Source: Leucobacter sp042726155
Lineage (GTDB): Bacteria; Actinomycetota; Actinomycetes; Actinomycetales; Microbacteriaceae
Length of the DNA stretch: 64,000 nt
Reading direction: 5' to 3'
Assembly (NCBI RefSeq): GCF_042726155.1
Contig: NZ_JBHXHV010000004.1
Location: 186,001-250,000 of the forward strand
The notes under the pieces are model-generated. The model had not been told where the DNA came from, did not search any database, and saw nothing but the letters and a program-made list of their open reading frames with translations. Positions 1 to 7,872 of this stretch are shown here, piece after piece (position 1 is the stretch's first letter; each line of letters begins with the position of its first letter). Both the position numbers and the translations under genes were made by a program.

Positions 1-2
1 TG

Positions 3-110
3 TTGAAAGACGCCGCCGAAGGGCGCGAAATCGGTGACACCACCACGCTCGCCGATACCTCGGTGATGCAGACGATTTCAGACCGCGTGCGTAGCGAGCG
101 GGGCGCGTAA
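3..110 (+). CDS. C-terminal end of an unidentified protein (5' truncated by window)
   Basis: An open frame runs from the window edge to a TAA at 108-110, giving 35 residues ending in RVRSERGA. It is hydrophilic and charged, with no motif I recognise, and looks like a C-terminal tail. A strong hairpin follows 15 bases after the stop, which supports a real gene end. It converges on the RidA gene. I cannot name the family from this fragment. Confidence 0.5.
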   Translation: MKDAAEGREIGDTTTLADTSVMQTISDRVRSERGA

Positions 111-125
111 CGGCGCTGACACGCA

Positions 126-162
126 CGAGAGGCCGGGATCCGCGCAGGATCCCGGCCTCTCG
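126..162 (+). terminator. Intrinsic-type terminator between convergent genes
   Basis: A perfect 15-bp stem (126-140 with 148-162, outer bases CGAGAGG/CCTCTCG) closes a 7-base loop and is followed by TTTA on the plus strand. It sits between the end of the truncated plus-strand gene and the end of the minus-strand RidA gene, so it may serve both directions. Confidence 0.75.
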
Positions 163-201
163 TTTATGGCGCCGGTATTTATGTCGCGCAGCGCGCGTCG
201 G

Positions 202-675
202 CTAGTCCTCGATCTTGAAGACGAACTCGATCTCGACGGGCGCGTCGAGCGGCAGCACCGAGACGCCGACGGCCGAACGAACGTGGATGCCGAGGTCACC
301 GAAGACTCGTCCCAAGAACATCGAGGCGCCGTTGGCTACCGCGGGCTGTCCCGTGAATGACGGATCAGACGCGATGAACGCCGTGACCTTGACGACCTGT
401 GTGATCTTGTCGAGGTTGCCGATCACGCCGCGTGCAGCGGCGAGCGCGTTCAGTGCGCAGAGCTGAGCGAGCTCTTCAGCGCGCTCGGGCGTGACGAGCC
501 CGTCGCCGTTGCCAACCTTGCCGGTCTCGGGTAGCGCGCCATTCACGAACGGGAGCTGACCGGCGGTATACACGTAGTTTCCGTCGCGGAGCGCGGGCAC
601 GTACGCAGCAATAGCGGCCGCAACGTCCGGAATCTCGTGTCCCAGTTCGCGCAGACGATTTTCAATGACAGACAA
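202..675 (-). CDS. RidA family (YjgF/YER057c/UK114) protein
   Basis: A 157-residue protein of the RidA superfamily. Proteins of this family hydrolyse reactive enamine/imine intermediates of amino-acid metabolism, or have lost that activity. The C-terminal segment HVRSAVGVSVLPLDAPVEIE aligns with the family signature. It keeps the substrate-carboxylate Arg (R in HVRSA) and the acidic residue of VEIE, so deaminase activity is plausible. Translation starts at TTG (673-675), with an AGGAAGG ribosome site that lies in the end of the upstream gene. One base separates it from the DUF4177 stop, so the two are co-transcribed and probably translationally coupled. At 157 residues it is longer than the canonical ~130-residue RidA and belongs to a longer subgroup. 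The physiological substrate is unknown. Confidence 0.85.
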   Translation of the reverse strand: MSVIENRLRELGHEIPDVAAAIAAYVPALRDGNYVYTAGQLPFVNGALPETGKVGNGDGLVTPERAEELAQLCALNALAAARGVIGNLDKITQVVKVTAFIASDPSFTGQPAVANGASMFLGRVFGDLGIHVRSAVGVSVLPLDAPVEIEFVFKIED

Positions 676-676
676 G

Positions 677-847
677 TCAGGCCTTCCTCTTCATGTAGGC
701 AACGTTGCCGCCGGCCGGGCCGGCGATGATCTGCACGAGTTCCCAACCCTGTGCACCCCAGTTATTGAGGATTTGCGCCTCGTTGTGCAACAGCAGCGGC
801 GTCACGAAGTACTCCCAGGTTGAAGCGTCTTCGGTGGATTCACTCAC
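677..847 (-). CDS. Small DUF4177-type protein
   Basis: A 56-residue cytosolic protein reading EYFVTPLLLHNEAQILNNWG...GWELV and ending in MKRKA. The pattern of Tyr-rich start, 'LN..G..GWELV' centre and basic end is typical of DUF4177 proteins. The GTG start at 847 is preceded by GAGGGAG at good spacing, which I prefer to an ATG 54 bases upstream without a ribosome site. It is the first gene of a two-gene unit with the RidA protein. In mycobacteria this neighbourhood (RidA, PonA2, metallophosphatase) is similarly arranged. The function is not known. Confidence 0.75.
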   Translation of the reverse strand: MSESTEDASTWEYFVTPLLLHNEAQILNNWGAQGWELVQIIAGPAGGNVAYMKRKA

Positions 848-920
848 GTGCGGAACTCCCTCGGTAGTTGGTATTCGGCGTGTACGAATGACCTCGGTCA
901 TCGCCCCGCAGACGGGCGCG

Positions 921-959
921 TTGCCGTTTTGTCAGCAACGTCGCTTACCCTTGATTGTA
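921..959 (+). promoter_or_regulatory. Possible promoter giving a leaderless PBP mRNA
   Basis: TTGCCG (921-926) and TACCCT (946-951) are spaced 19 bases, and the -10-like box ends 7 bases before the ATG at 959. No Shine-Dalgarno is visible in front of that ATG. Together these suggest transcription starts at or next to the start codon. This is a visual call only. Confidence 0.4.
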
Positions 960-3655
960 TGACCCGTCAGACATCTCAGTCTTCGCGCGTGCGTTCGCAG
1001 AAGCCACGCACCGCAGGAGGGGCCCTCGCGGGGCTCCTCGGCGCGCTCGCCATGAGCGTTATCGCCGGCGTTCTCGTCACCGCAGCAGTGACCCCGGTCG
1101 TCGCGCTGAGCGGCACCGCCACGAAATCGGCGGTTGGCATCTTCGAGAGCCTTCCCGATCACCTCGACCCGGGCAAGCTCGCTGAGCCCTCGTCGATTTA
1201 CGCTACGACGGCCGATGGTACGAACGTCGAAATGGCGACGTTCTACGATCAGGACCGCGAGACGGTGAAGTGGGATGAGATCTCCCAGTTCGTGAAAGAC
1301 GCGGCTGTCGCCGAGGAGGATCCTCGCTTCTACACCCACGGTGGCGTCGACGTCATCGCGACGGCTCGCGCCGTGTTGCAGAACGCCGCGGGGCAGAACC
1401 TCTCGGGCGCATCGACCATCACGATGCAGTACGTGCGCAACGTGCTCATTCAAGACGCCATCGCGATCCCCGACAAGGATGAGCAGAAGAAGGCGTACCA
1501 GGACGCGATGCGCCAAGACGTTGACCGCAAGCTCAAGGAGATGAAGTACGCGATCTCCATCGAGAAGAAGTATCCCAAAGACGACATTCTGCTTGGGTAC
1601 CTGAACATCGCGCTCTACGGACGCCAGATCTACGGCATTCAGTCGGCGGCGAAGTACTACTACAACAAGGACGCGAAGGATCTGTCGCTCGCGGAGTCTG
1701 CGAGCCTCGTCGCGATCGTGAACAACCCGTCGAAGCTGCAGATCGACGTCGAAGAGAACATCCCGGCGAACACCGAGCGCCGCGACAAGATCTTGAACAG
1801 CATGCTCACCCGCGGCAAGATCACGCAGGCACAGTACGACGAGGCCGTCGGCACGCCGGTCACTCCGGTCATCACCCCGCGTGTGCAGGGCTGCAACGTC
1901 GCCGAGCAGAACTATGGCGCGGGCGCGTTCTGCGACTACGTGCAGCGGTACATCAAGGCGGATCCCAACTTCGGGGACACCCCGACCGAGCGCGAGTTCA
2001 ACTTCAGTCGCGGCGGGTACAAGATCTTCACGACGCTCGATCTCGATATGCAGGCCGCCGGCAACGAAGCGACCCGCGCTACCGTACAGCCCATTATTCC
2101 CGGCATCATGGCGGGATCTGCATCAAGCAGCGTTGAGGTCGGCACGGGCAAGGTGCGCGCGATGGTGCAGAATCGGCCGTTCAATAACGCCGAAGACTTC
2201 TTGAAAGAGCACCCCGAATACACCACGGTGAACTACAACACTGACGAGGAGCTTGGCGGGTCGAGCGGATTCCAGGTCGGTTCGACCTTCAAGCCAATTA
2301 CCCTTGCTGAGTGGATTCGCACCGGCCACTCGGTGCGCGACAGCGTAAATGTGAACAGCCGCAGTGGTGTGCCGCTGCAGTCGTTCGCGGCGTCATGCAT
2401 GCCCGACGGCGTATACAGCTACGGAACCTTCGACTTCTCGAACGATAACGAAGGCACCAAGGGGAATCAGTCAGTACTGACCGTCATCGCGAGGTCGATT
2501 AACGGTGGCATCGTTTCGATGCAGCAGAAGATGGACCTCTGCGGCACGTTCGAGACGGCCAAGGCTCTCGGCATCCATCGTGCCTCTGACCTGCCGGTCT
2601 GGACGCAGGAGGACGTCGATCAAGGGGCCACCACGCAAGATCAGTTGGGTAAGACCAGAGTTCCGACACTCAACAACGACCCGCGCGACCTTTCCATGGT
2701 GCCTTCGAACACCTACGGTGGCGTCGACGAGATCGCGCCGATCACCATGGCGGCGGCGTACGGTGCGTTCGCAGGTGACGGAACCGTGTGCACACCGGTA
2801 CCGATCCAAGCGATTTATGACGACGATGACAAAGAGGTGCCGTTCACCAAGAGCGAATGCTCGCAGGCGATCGCACCCGAGGTGGCCTCTGGCGTCGCTT
2901 TCGCACTGCAGAACGCGGTAGAGAACGGTCTCGCGGGGCACGCGAGGTCATCAACGGGTATCCCGCACCTCGCGAAAACCGGCACGACCGACGACGTGAT
3001 CGATAACTGGACCGTCGGCGCCAGCACAAAGGTCGCAACCGCGACCTGGGTCGGCAACTCTGACCCGTTCTGCGCGGACCCCGCGAATCCCGCCACATGC
3101 GCTCGCGTGTCGACAATGGGCTTCGGCGGACTCATGACAGCAGACCAAACGATCTGGCCAGCAATCATGAACACGGCTGACGCGAAGTACGGTGGCGACG
3201 CATTCCCCCAGCCGTCGGCAGATTCCGTCCGTCAGACGATGGTCACCGTGCCCGACGTGAAGGGCAAGTCGATTGACGAAGCGACGGGCATGCTGACTCA
3301 GCTCGGGTTCACCGTGAACCCCGGCGGTGAAGTGGACTCCTCGGTCGCCGAGGGCCTGTCGGCCCGGACTGACCCGGACGCGGGCTCGTCACTCGGTCTC
3401 GGATCAGCCGTGACGCTGTACAGCAGCAACGGCCGGGCATCGAAGGTGCCCGACGGACTGGTCGGCCAGTCGGGCAACGCTGCGAAGGCGGCGCTGAACG
3501 ATGCCGGGTTCGGAGATGTCGAGTTCAGCTGTGGAACGGGCAGCAAGGCGAACCCGAAGTCCAACAAGGTGACCTCGGTCAGCCCCGACAGTGGTAGCGA
3601 GGCCAATACGAGTGGCACGATCACGCTGACGCTCGCGTGTAGCAAGAAGGGTTGA
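959..3655 (+). CDS. Bifunctional class A penicillin-binding protein with two PASTA domains (PonA2-like)
   Basis: An 898-residue membrane-anchored peptidoglycan synthase. A short basic N-terminus precedes one membrane span (about residues 20-50). The GT51 transglycosylase domain shows EDPRFYTHGG (catalytic Glu 120) and GASTITMQ. The transpeptidase has STFK at 442-445 (acylated Ser 442), SIN at 513-515 and KTG at 673-675. Two C-terminal PASTA domains begin near VPDVKGKSID (about 763) and VPDGLVGQS (about 829); these usually bind muropeptides or beta-lactams. I start at ATG 959, because the longer frame to 848 runs through the divergent promoter region. The next gene overlaps its ribosome site. 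The adjacent metallophosphoesterase matches the mycobacterial ponA2-Rv3683 arrangement (recalled, not checked). Confidence 0.93.
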   Translation: MTRQTSQSSRVRSQKPRTAGGALAGLLGALAMSVIAGVLVTAAVTPVVALSGTATKSAVGIFESLPDHLDPGKLAEPSSIYATTADGTNVEMATFYDQDRETVKWDEISQFVKDAAVAEEDPRFYTHGGVDVIATARAVLQNAAGQNLSGASTITMQYVRNVLIQDAIAIPDKDEQKKAYQDAMRQDVDRKLKEMKYAISIEKKYPKDDILLGYLNIALYGRQIYGIQSAAKYYYNKDAKDLSLAESASLVAIVNNPSKLQIDVEENIPANTERRDKILNSMLTRGKITQAQYDEAVGTPVTPVITPRVQGCNVAEQNYGAGAFCDYVQRYIKADPNFGDTPTEREFNFSRGGYKIFTTLDLDMQAAGNEATRATVQPIIPGIMAGSASSSVEVGTGKVRAMVQNRPFNNAEDFLKEHPEYTTVNYNTDEELGGSSGFQVGSTFKPITLAEWIRTGHSVRDSVNVNSRSGVPLQSFAASCMPDGVYSYGTFDFSNDNEGTKGNQSVLTVIARSINGGIVSMQQKMDLCGTFETAKALGIHRASDLPVWTQEDVDQGATTQDQLGKTRVPTLNNDPRDLSMVPSNTYGGVDEIAPITMAAAYGAFAGDGTVCTPVPIQAIYDDDDKEVPFTKSECSQAIAPEVASGVAFALQNAVENGLAGHARSSTGIPHLAKTGTTDDVIDNWTVGASTKVATATWVGNSDPFCADPANPATCARVSTMGFGGLMTADQTIWPAIMNTADAKYGGDAFPQPSADSVRQTMVTVPDVKGKSIDEATGMLTQLGFTVNPGGEVDSSVAEGLSARTDPDAGSSLGLGSAVTLYSSNGRASKVPDGLVGQSGNAAKAALNDAGFGDVEFSCGTGSKANPKSNKVTSVSPDSGSEANTSGTITLTLACSKKG

Positions 3656-3657
3656 CC

Positions 3658-4608
3658 TTGGCGTCACATCCCGCACGCTCGACGGCGGTCGCTCTGGGAG
3701 CGGCCGCCGTCGGCGTCCTGACCTGGTCCACGCTGATTGAGCGGAGGCTCTTCACGGTGCGCCGGCACACGCTGCCCGTGCTCCCCGAGGGCCGCGCGCC
3801 GATTCGGGCACTTCACCTTTCGGATCTGCACCTGGCCCCGTGGCAGGCGAACAAGATCGACTGGGTGCGCTCGCTCACCGAGCTGCGCCCCGACCTCGTG
3901 GTGCTCACCGGTGACATGATGGGTCACCTTGAAGCGCGCCCAGCTCTATTGCATGCGCTGCGCCCACTCATCGAGCAGGCCCCCACCGTGTTCGTGCACG
4001 GTTCGAACGACTACTACGGCCCGCGTTTCAAAAATCCGGTTAAGTATCTACTTGAACCGACGCGGCGCAGTACGCGCACCCCTGACCTCGACAACGTCGC
4101 CATTACGCGCGGCCTCGTCGAGCTGGGAGCGACCAATCTCAACAACAGCGCCGCTCGCATCGAGGTGCGCGGGACCACCCTCGAACTACTCGGGTTGAAC
4201 GATCCGCACATTCACTACGACGACGCCGACAAGATGCACGACGCTGCAGCGGCCCTAGACGACGCTGTGGCGGGCGAAACCCGCGACGGCGACGGCGAGA
4301 CTCCGGTTCGCCTCGGCGTCGTACACGCGCCATACCAGGAGGCGCTGGGCACCCTGCTAAGCGCTGGCGCAGAGATGATTTTCGCGGGGCACACTCACGG
4401 CGGCCAGGTGCGTGTGCCAGGCGTCGGCGCGCTGACCTCGAACTGTGATCTCCCCACCGCGCAGGCGCGCGGGTTGAGCGTCTGGTTCGATGCGCACCGC
4501 GCCGCGTTCTTGAACGTTAGCGCCGGTCTCGGCAACTCGATCTACGCGCCCGTGCGCTTCGCGTGCCGCCCCGAGGCGTCGCTCATCACGCTCGAATCCC
4601 CGCGCTAA
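3658..4608 (+). CDS. Membrane-anchored calcineurin-like metallophosphoesterase
   Basis: About 316 residues with an N-terminal hydrophobic segment (about 10-27). The metallophosphatase motifs are in order: DLHL (metal-binding Asp/His), GDMM, GSND (the GNHD position, with Ser-Asn-Asp-Tyr), HAPY and GHTHGGQV. The GNHD box is altered to GSND, so the third motif keeps Asn but not the usual His. The TTG at 3658 is preceded by AAGAAGG with 7-base spacing. A TTG at 3652 overlapping the PBP stop is too close to that site. It directly follows the PBP gene and is probably co-transcribed, suggesting an envelope role. YkuE-like proteins of this type act on phospho-substrates at the membrane; the substrate here is not inferable. 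Confidence 0.85.
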   Translation: MASHPARSTAVALGAAAVGVLTWSTLIERRLFTVRRHTLPVLPEGRAPIRALHLSDLHLAPWQANKIDWVRSLTELRPDLVVLTGDMMGHLEARPALLHALRPLIEQAPTVFVHGSNDYYGPRFKNPVKYLLEPTRRSTRTPDLDNVAITRGLVELGATNLNNSAARIEVRGTTLELLGLNDPHIHYDDADKMHDAAAALDDAVAGETRDGDGETPVRLGVVHAPYQEALGTLLSAGAEMIFAGHTHGGQVRVPGVGALTSNCDLPTAQARGLSVWFDAHRAAFLNVSAGLGNSIYAPVRFACRPEASLITLESPR

Positions 4609-4633
4609 CAGCTGCCGAACACGAGCGTTTTCG

Positions 4634-4695
4634 CTGAGCGCGAGGGGTAAACAGCTGGAAAACCCCTCGCGCTCAGTGAAACCCCTCGCGCTCAG
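4634..4695. repeat. Palindromic element with one left arm and two tandem right arms (copy 1)
   Basis: The left arm CTGAGCGCGAGGGGT (4634-4648) is complementary to two identical right arms ACCCCTCGCGCTCAG at 4662-4676 and 4681-4695, offset by 19 bases. Two mutually exclusive hairpins are possible. The second right arm runs into the last codon of asd. A diverged copy with the same geometry lies at 63757-63820. It may act as a terminator between the converging metallophosphoesterase and asd genes. Confidence 0.8.
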
Positions 4696-5774
4696 CGGGC
4701 GGCAGCAGGCGCAGCAGCGGCCGCGAGCTTCTGCGCGACGAGTTCCGCGATCTGCACGGCGTTCAGCGCGGCACCCTTGCGGAGATTGTCGTTCGAGATG
4801 AACAGCGAGAGCCCGCGACCGGCGGGTGCCGACTGATCCTCACGGATGCGGCCAACGAATGACGGATCCTTACCCGCAGCCTCGAGCGGCGTGGGCACAT
4901 CGCTCAGCTCGACGCCCGGCGCCGCAGCGAGCACTTCGCGCGCGCGATCCGCGGTGATCTCCCGCGAGAACTCGGCGTTGATCGAGAGCGAGTGTCCCGT
5001 GAACACCGGAACGCGCACGCAGGTGCCCGCGACGCGCAACTCGGGGAGCTCGAGGATCTTGCGGCTCTCGTTGCGCAACTTCTTCTCTTCGTCGGTCTCA
5101 CCGGCGCCGTCCTCGACGATCGACCCCGCGAGCGGGAGCACGTCGAACGCGATGGTCTTGGTGTAGACCTCGGGGGCCGGGAACTCGACGGCTGACCCAT
5201 CGTGCACGAGCCGTTCCAGGTCACCCGAGTCGACGGCGGCAATGGCCTGACCGGCGAGTTCGCGCGCGCCCACGAGACCCGATCCTGAAACTGCCTGGAA
5301 CGTTGTCACGATGAGCCGCTCAAGACCGGCCTCGGCGTGCAGCGCCTTCATGACGGGCATCGCGGCCATCGTGGTGCAGTTCGGGTTCGCGATGATGCCC
5401 TTGCGCGCTTCATCGATGGCGTGCGGGTTGACCTCGCTGACGACGAGCGGCACGTCGGGGTCGAGACGCCACGCGCTTGAATTGTCGATCACGATCGCGC
5501 CAGCCGCAGCAAACTCAGGCGAGTACTGCTTCGAGGCGGTTCCGCCGGCAGAGAAGAGTGCGATGTCGATTCCGCTCTTGTCTGCGGTGGCAACGTCTTC
5601 GACCGTGATGTCTTCACCGCGGAACTCGAGCGTCGATCCCGCCGAGCGCGCGCTCGAAAAGAAGCGAATGCTGGCGATCGGAAAGTCGCGCTCGACGAGC
5701 AGACGACGCATTACGGCGCCGACCTGGCCGGTGGCGCCGACGACGGCAACGGAGAGTCCCTGCTGTGCAGCCAT
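4692..5774 (-). CDS. asd: Aspartate-semialdehyde dehydrogenase
   Basis: A 360-residue cytosolic enzyme that reduces aspartyl-4-phosphate to aspartate semialdehyde with NADPH. This feeds lysine/diaminopimelate, threonine and methionine synthesis. The N-terminal Rossmann motif VVGATGQVG (about 11-19) and the catalytic Cys 133 in ANPNCTTMA are intact, followed by the typical QAVSGSG segment. The length is normal apart from an Ala-rich tail. The gene lies 76 bases downstream of lysC in the same direction, the standard actinobacterial lysC-asd pairing, and starts at ATG 5774 with AGGA about 10 bases upstream. The last codons overlap a palindromic element. Confidence 0.96.
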   Translation of the reverse strand: MAAQQGLSVAVVGATGQVGAVMRRLLVERDFPIASIRFFSSARSAGSTLEFRGEDITVEDVATADKSGIDIALFSAGGTASKQYSPEFAAAGAIVIDNSSAWRLDPDVPLVVSEVNPHAIDEARKGIIANPNCTTMAAMPVMKALHAEAGLERLIVTTFQAVSGSGLVGARELAGQAIAAVDSGDLERLVHDGSAVEFPAPEVYTKTIAFDVLPLAGSIVEDGAGETDEEKKLRNESRKILELPELRVAGTCVRVPVFTGHSLSINAEFSREITADRAREVLAAAPGVELSDVPTPLEAAGKDPSFVGRIREDQSAPAGRGLSLFISNDNLRKGAALNAVQIAELVAQKLAAAAAPAAAR

Positions 5775-5796
5775 GTGGTTCGAGATCCTATTCTGT

Positions 5797-5820
5797 GTGT
5801 CGCAGTGTCGCGGTGTCGCA
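5797..5820. repeat. Three tandem 8-bp units in the lysC-asd spacer
   Basis: GTGTCGCA, GTGTCGCG and GTGTCGCA follow one another exactly between lysC and asd. This is a short microsatellite-like tract of no evident function. Confidence 0.7.
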
Positions 5821-5850
5821 ATGACGCGTAAAGACGTTGCGTCGAGTGAG

Positions 5851-6369
5851 TTACCGGCCGGTGCCGGCGTAGACCGTTGCTTCGGTCTCGGCGTCGAGGC
5901 CGAATGCGGTGTGCAGCACGCGCACGGCCTTGTCGAGCAGGTCGGCGCGGGTGACGACTGAGATCCGAATCTCTGAGGTCGAGATCATCTCAATGTTGAT
6001 GTCGGCCTCGTACAGCGCGCGGAACAACTGCGCCGAGACGCCAGTGCTCGTGCGCATACCAGCGCCGACGACCGCGAGCTTCGCGATCTGATCGTCGTAC
6101 TGCAGGCTCTCGAACCCGAGCGCCTCGCGCTCAGCCTCGAGCGCTTCGATTACCCGGCGACCGTCACCGAGCGGCACGGTAAAGGAGATGTCGGTGCGGT
6201 TCGTCTGTGCGGCCGACACGTTCTGCACGATCATGTCGATGTTGGCGTGCGTCTTCGCGACGATCTCGAAGATCTGGGCTGCCTTGCCCGGAATGTCTGG
6301 CACGCCACCGACGGTGACCTTTGCCTCATCCTTTTCAGCAGCGATTCCAGTGATGATCGGCTCTTCCAC
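5851..6369 (-). other. lysC: Internal in-frame start for the LysC beta subunit
   Basis: Within lysC the codon at 6369-6367 is GTG (Val of DQVEEPIITG), preceded by AGGGAG six bases upstream. Starting here gives 172 residues covering both ACT domains. In Corynebacterium glutamicum the regulatory beta subunit is made in the same way from a GTG at the equivalent place and has the same length. The ribosome site and codon are seen directly; use of the start is inferred. Confidence 0.7.
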
Positions 6370-7128
6370 CTGATCTCCCTTCGGATGCCCCTTTTCGGGG
6401 TCGTAGACAATGGTGCCCTGCTCGTCTGAGAACGAGGAGCGGACGTGCAGCACGACGCCGTGGCGGCGCGCGTACTCGACGGCGCGCAGGTGCAGCACCT
6501 TCGCGCCGGAGGCCGCGAGCTCGAGCATTTCTTCGGCCGTGATCGCATCGATTTTGCGCGCGAGCGGCACAACGCGGGGGTCAGTGGTGAAGATGCCGTC
6601 AACGTCGGTGTAGATCTCGCAGACGTCGGCGCCGAGGGCGGCAGCGAGCGCCACGGCGGTCGTGTCTGATCCACCGCGACCGAGGGTCGTGATGTCGCGC
6701 GAGTCGCGACTGAAGCCCTGGAAGCCAGCGACGATAGCGACAGCGCCCTGATCGAGCGCCTCGCGCACGCGGCCCGGCGTGACGTCGACGATCTTTGCGG
6801 AGCCGTGCTCGGCGGTCGTGATCATGCCGGCCTGGCTGCCAGTGAACGAGAGCGCCTCGATACCCATCCCCTTGATGGTCATTGCGAGCAGCGCCATCGA
6901 GATGCGCTCGCCCGCGGTGAGCAGCATGTCGAGCTCGCGCGGCGCCGGGATTGGCGTGCACTCGGCTGCGAGATCGAGCAGTTCGTCGGTGGTGTCGCCC
7001 ATGGCGCTGACGGCCACGACGATTTCGTTGCCGGCCCGGCGCGCTTCGACGATCCGCTTCGCGACCCGCTTAATGCTCTCGGCATCTGCTACGGACGAGC
7101 CCCCGAATTTCTGCACAATTAATGCCAC
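5851..7128 (-). CDS. lysC: Aspartate kinase (alpha subunit)
   Basis: A 425-residue aspartokinase catalysing the first step of the aspartate pathway. The N-terminal kinase motif VQKFGGSSV, the GFQGFSRDSRDITTLGRGGS substrate/nucleotide loop and the FTTDPR segment are present. Two C-terminal ACT domains start near EEPIITGIA and carry feedback control, in this family by lysine and threonine. The length matches the heterotetrameric alpha2beta2 class of Corynebacterium. The beta subunit is probably made from an internal start, listed separately. It is the first gene of lysC-asd and lies downstream of recR on the same strand. The start ATG 7126-7128 is preceded by AGGAGG-like bases. Confidence 0.96.
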   Translation of the reverse strand: MALIVQKFGGSSVADAESIKRVAKRIVEARRAGNEIVVAVSAMGDTTDELLDLAAECTPIPAPRELDMLLTAGERISMALLAMTIKGMGIEALSFTGSQAGMITTAEHGSAKIVDVTPGRVREALDQGAVAIVAGFQGFSRDSRDITTLGRGGSDTTAVALAAALGADVCEIYTDVDGIFTTDPRVVPLARKIDAITAEEMLELAASGAKVLHLRAVEYARRHGVVLHVRSSFSDEQGTIVYDPEKGHPKGDQVEEPIITGIAAEKDEAKVTVGGVPDIPGKAAQIFEIVAKTHANIDMIVQNVSAAQTNRTDISFTVPLGDGRRVIEALEAEREALGFESLQYDDQIAKLAVVGAGMRTSTGVSAQLFRALYEADINIEMISTSEIRISVVTRADLLDKAVRVLHTAFGLDAETEATVYAGTGR

Positions 7129-7198
7129 GCGGGTTCCTCCTGAGTGTCCGAGCCGAAAGGTCAGTCTATCGGAACGGATCTTCGCGCGACGTATACGC

Positions 7199-7795
7199 CT
7201 ACTCGACTCTGCGGCGTCCCTCGAACGCGCGGCCGAGCGTCACCTCATCGGCGAATTCGAGGTCGCCACCGACGGGTAGCCCAGAAGCCAACCGCGAAAC
7301 CGGTACCTCGATCGCCGTCAGTAGTCGCGAGAGATAGGCGGCGGTGGCTTCGCCCTCGAGATTCGGGTCGGTGGCGATGATCACCTCTTGCACGGTGCTC
7401 TCCCCCAGCCTGCGCATCAGTGCCGGAATGCTGAGGTCGTCGGGACCGATGCCGTCGATCGGGCTGATTGCCCCGCCGAGCACGTGGTACAGGCCACGGA
7501 ACTGCCGCGTCCGCTCGATCGCCACCACGTCTTTGGGCTCTTCGACGACGCAGATGAGGCTGTGATCGCGGCGCGGGTCGCGGCAGATGGAGCAGCGCTC
7601 GTCCTCGGTGATGTTGCCGCACATGTCGCAGAAACGCACGCGCTGACGCACGTCTGTCAGCAGCTCTGCCAGCTTCGAGACGTCGAAGTTCTGGGTCTGC
7701 AAAATGTGAAATGCGATGCGCTGCGCCGATTTCGGACCGATGCCCGGCAGTCGACCGAACTCGTCGATCAGGTCTTGGACAATGCCGTCGTACAC
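7199..7795 (-). CDS. recR: Recombination mediator protein RecR
   Basis: A 198-residue protein that with RecO/RecF loads RecA at gaps during recombinational repair. The N-terminal HhH segment GRLPGIGPKSAQR, the C4 zinc finger CDMCGNITEDERCSIC and the Toprim domain (VVEEPKDVVAIE) are visible. The GTG start at 7795 has GAGGAGG seven bases upstream; an upstream ATG (7819) would add eight unrelated residues. It lies downstream of dnaX on the same strand, the usual dnaX-recR pairing, here without the small YbaB gene that often sits between them. Confidence 0.95.
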   Translation of the reverse strand: MYDGIVQDLIDEFGRLPGIGPKSAQRIAFHILQTQNFDVSKLAELLTDVRQRVRFCDMCGNITEDERCSICRDPRRDHSLICVVEEPKDVVAIERTRQFRGLYHVLGGAISPIDGIGPDDLSIPALMRRLGESTVQEVIIATDPNLEGEATAAYLSRLLTAIEVPVSRLASGLPVGGDLEFADEVTLGRAFEGRRRVE

Positions 7796-7872
7796 GGTGG
7801 AGCCTCCTCGGAGTAACAAAGTGACGTGCGCCGCTCAGCACACACCCTAGTCGTGACGGTGTGTCAGGCCGC

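Noticed and set aside
848..958. N-terminal extension of the penicillin-binding protein to 848
   Set aside because: It would run through the promoter of the divergent DUF4177 gene, and ATG 959 gives the usual short basic N-terminus before the membrane span.
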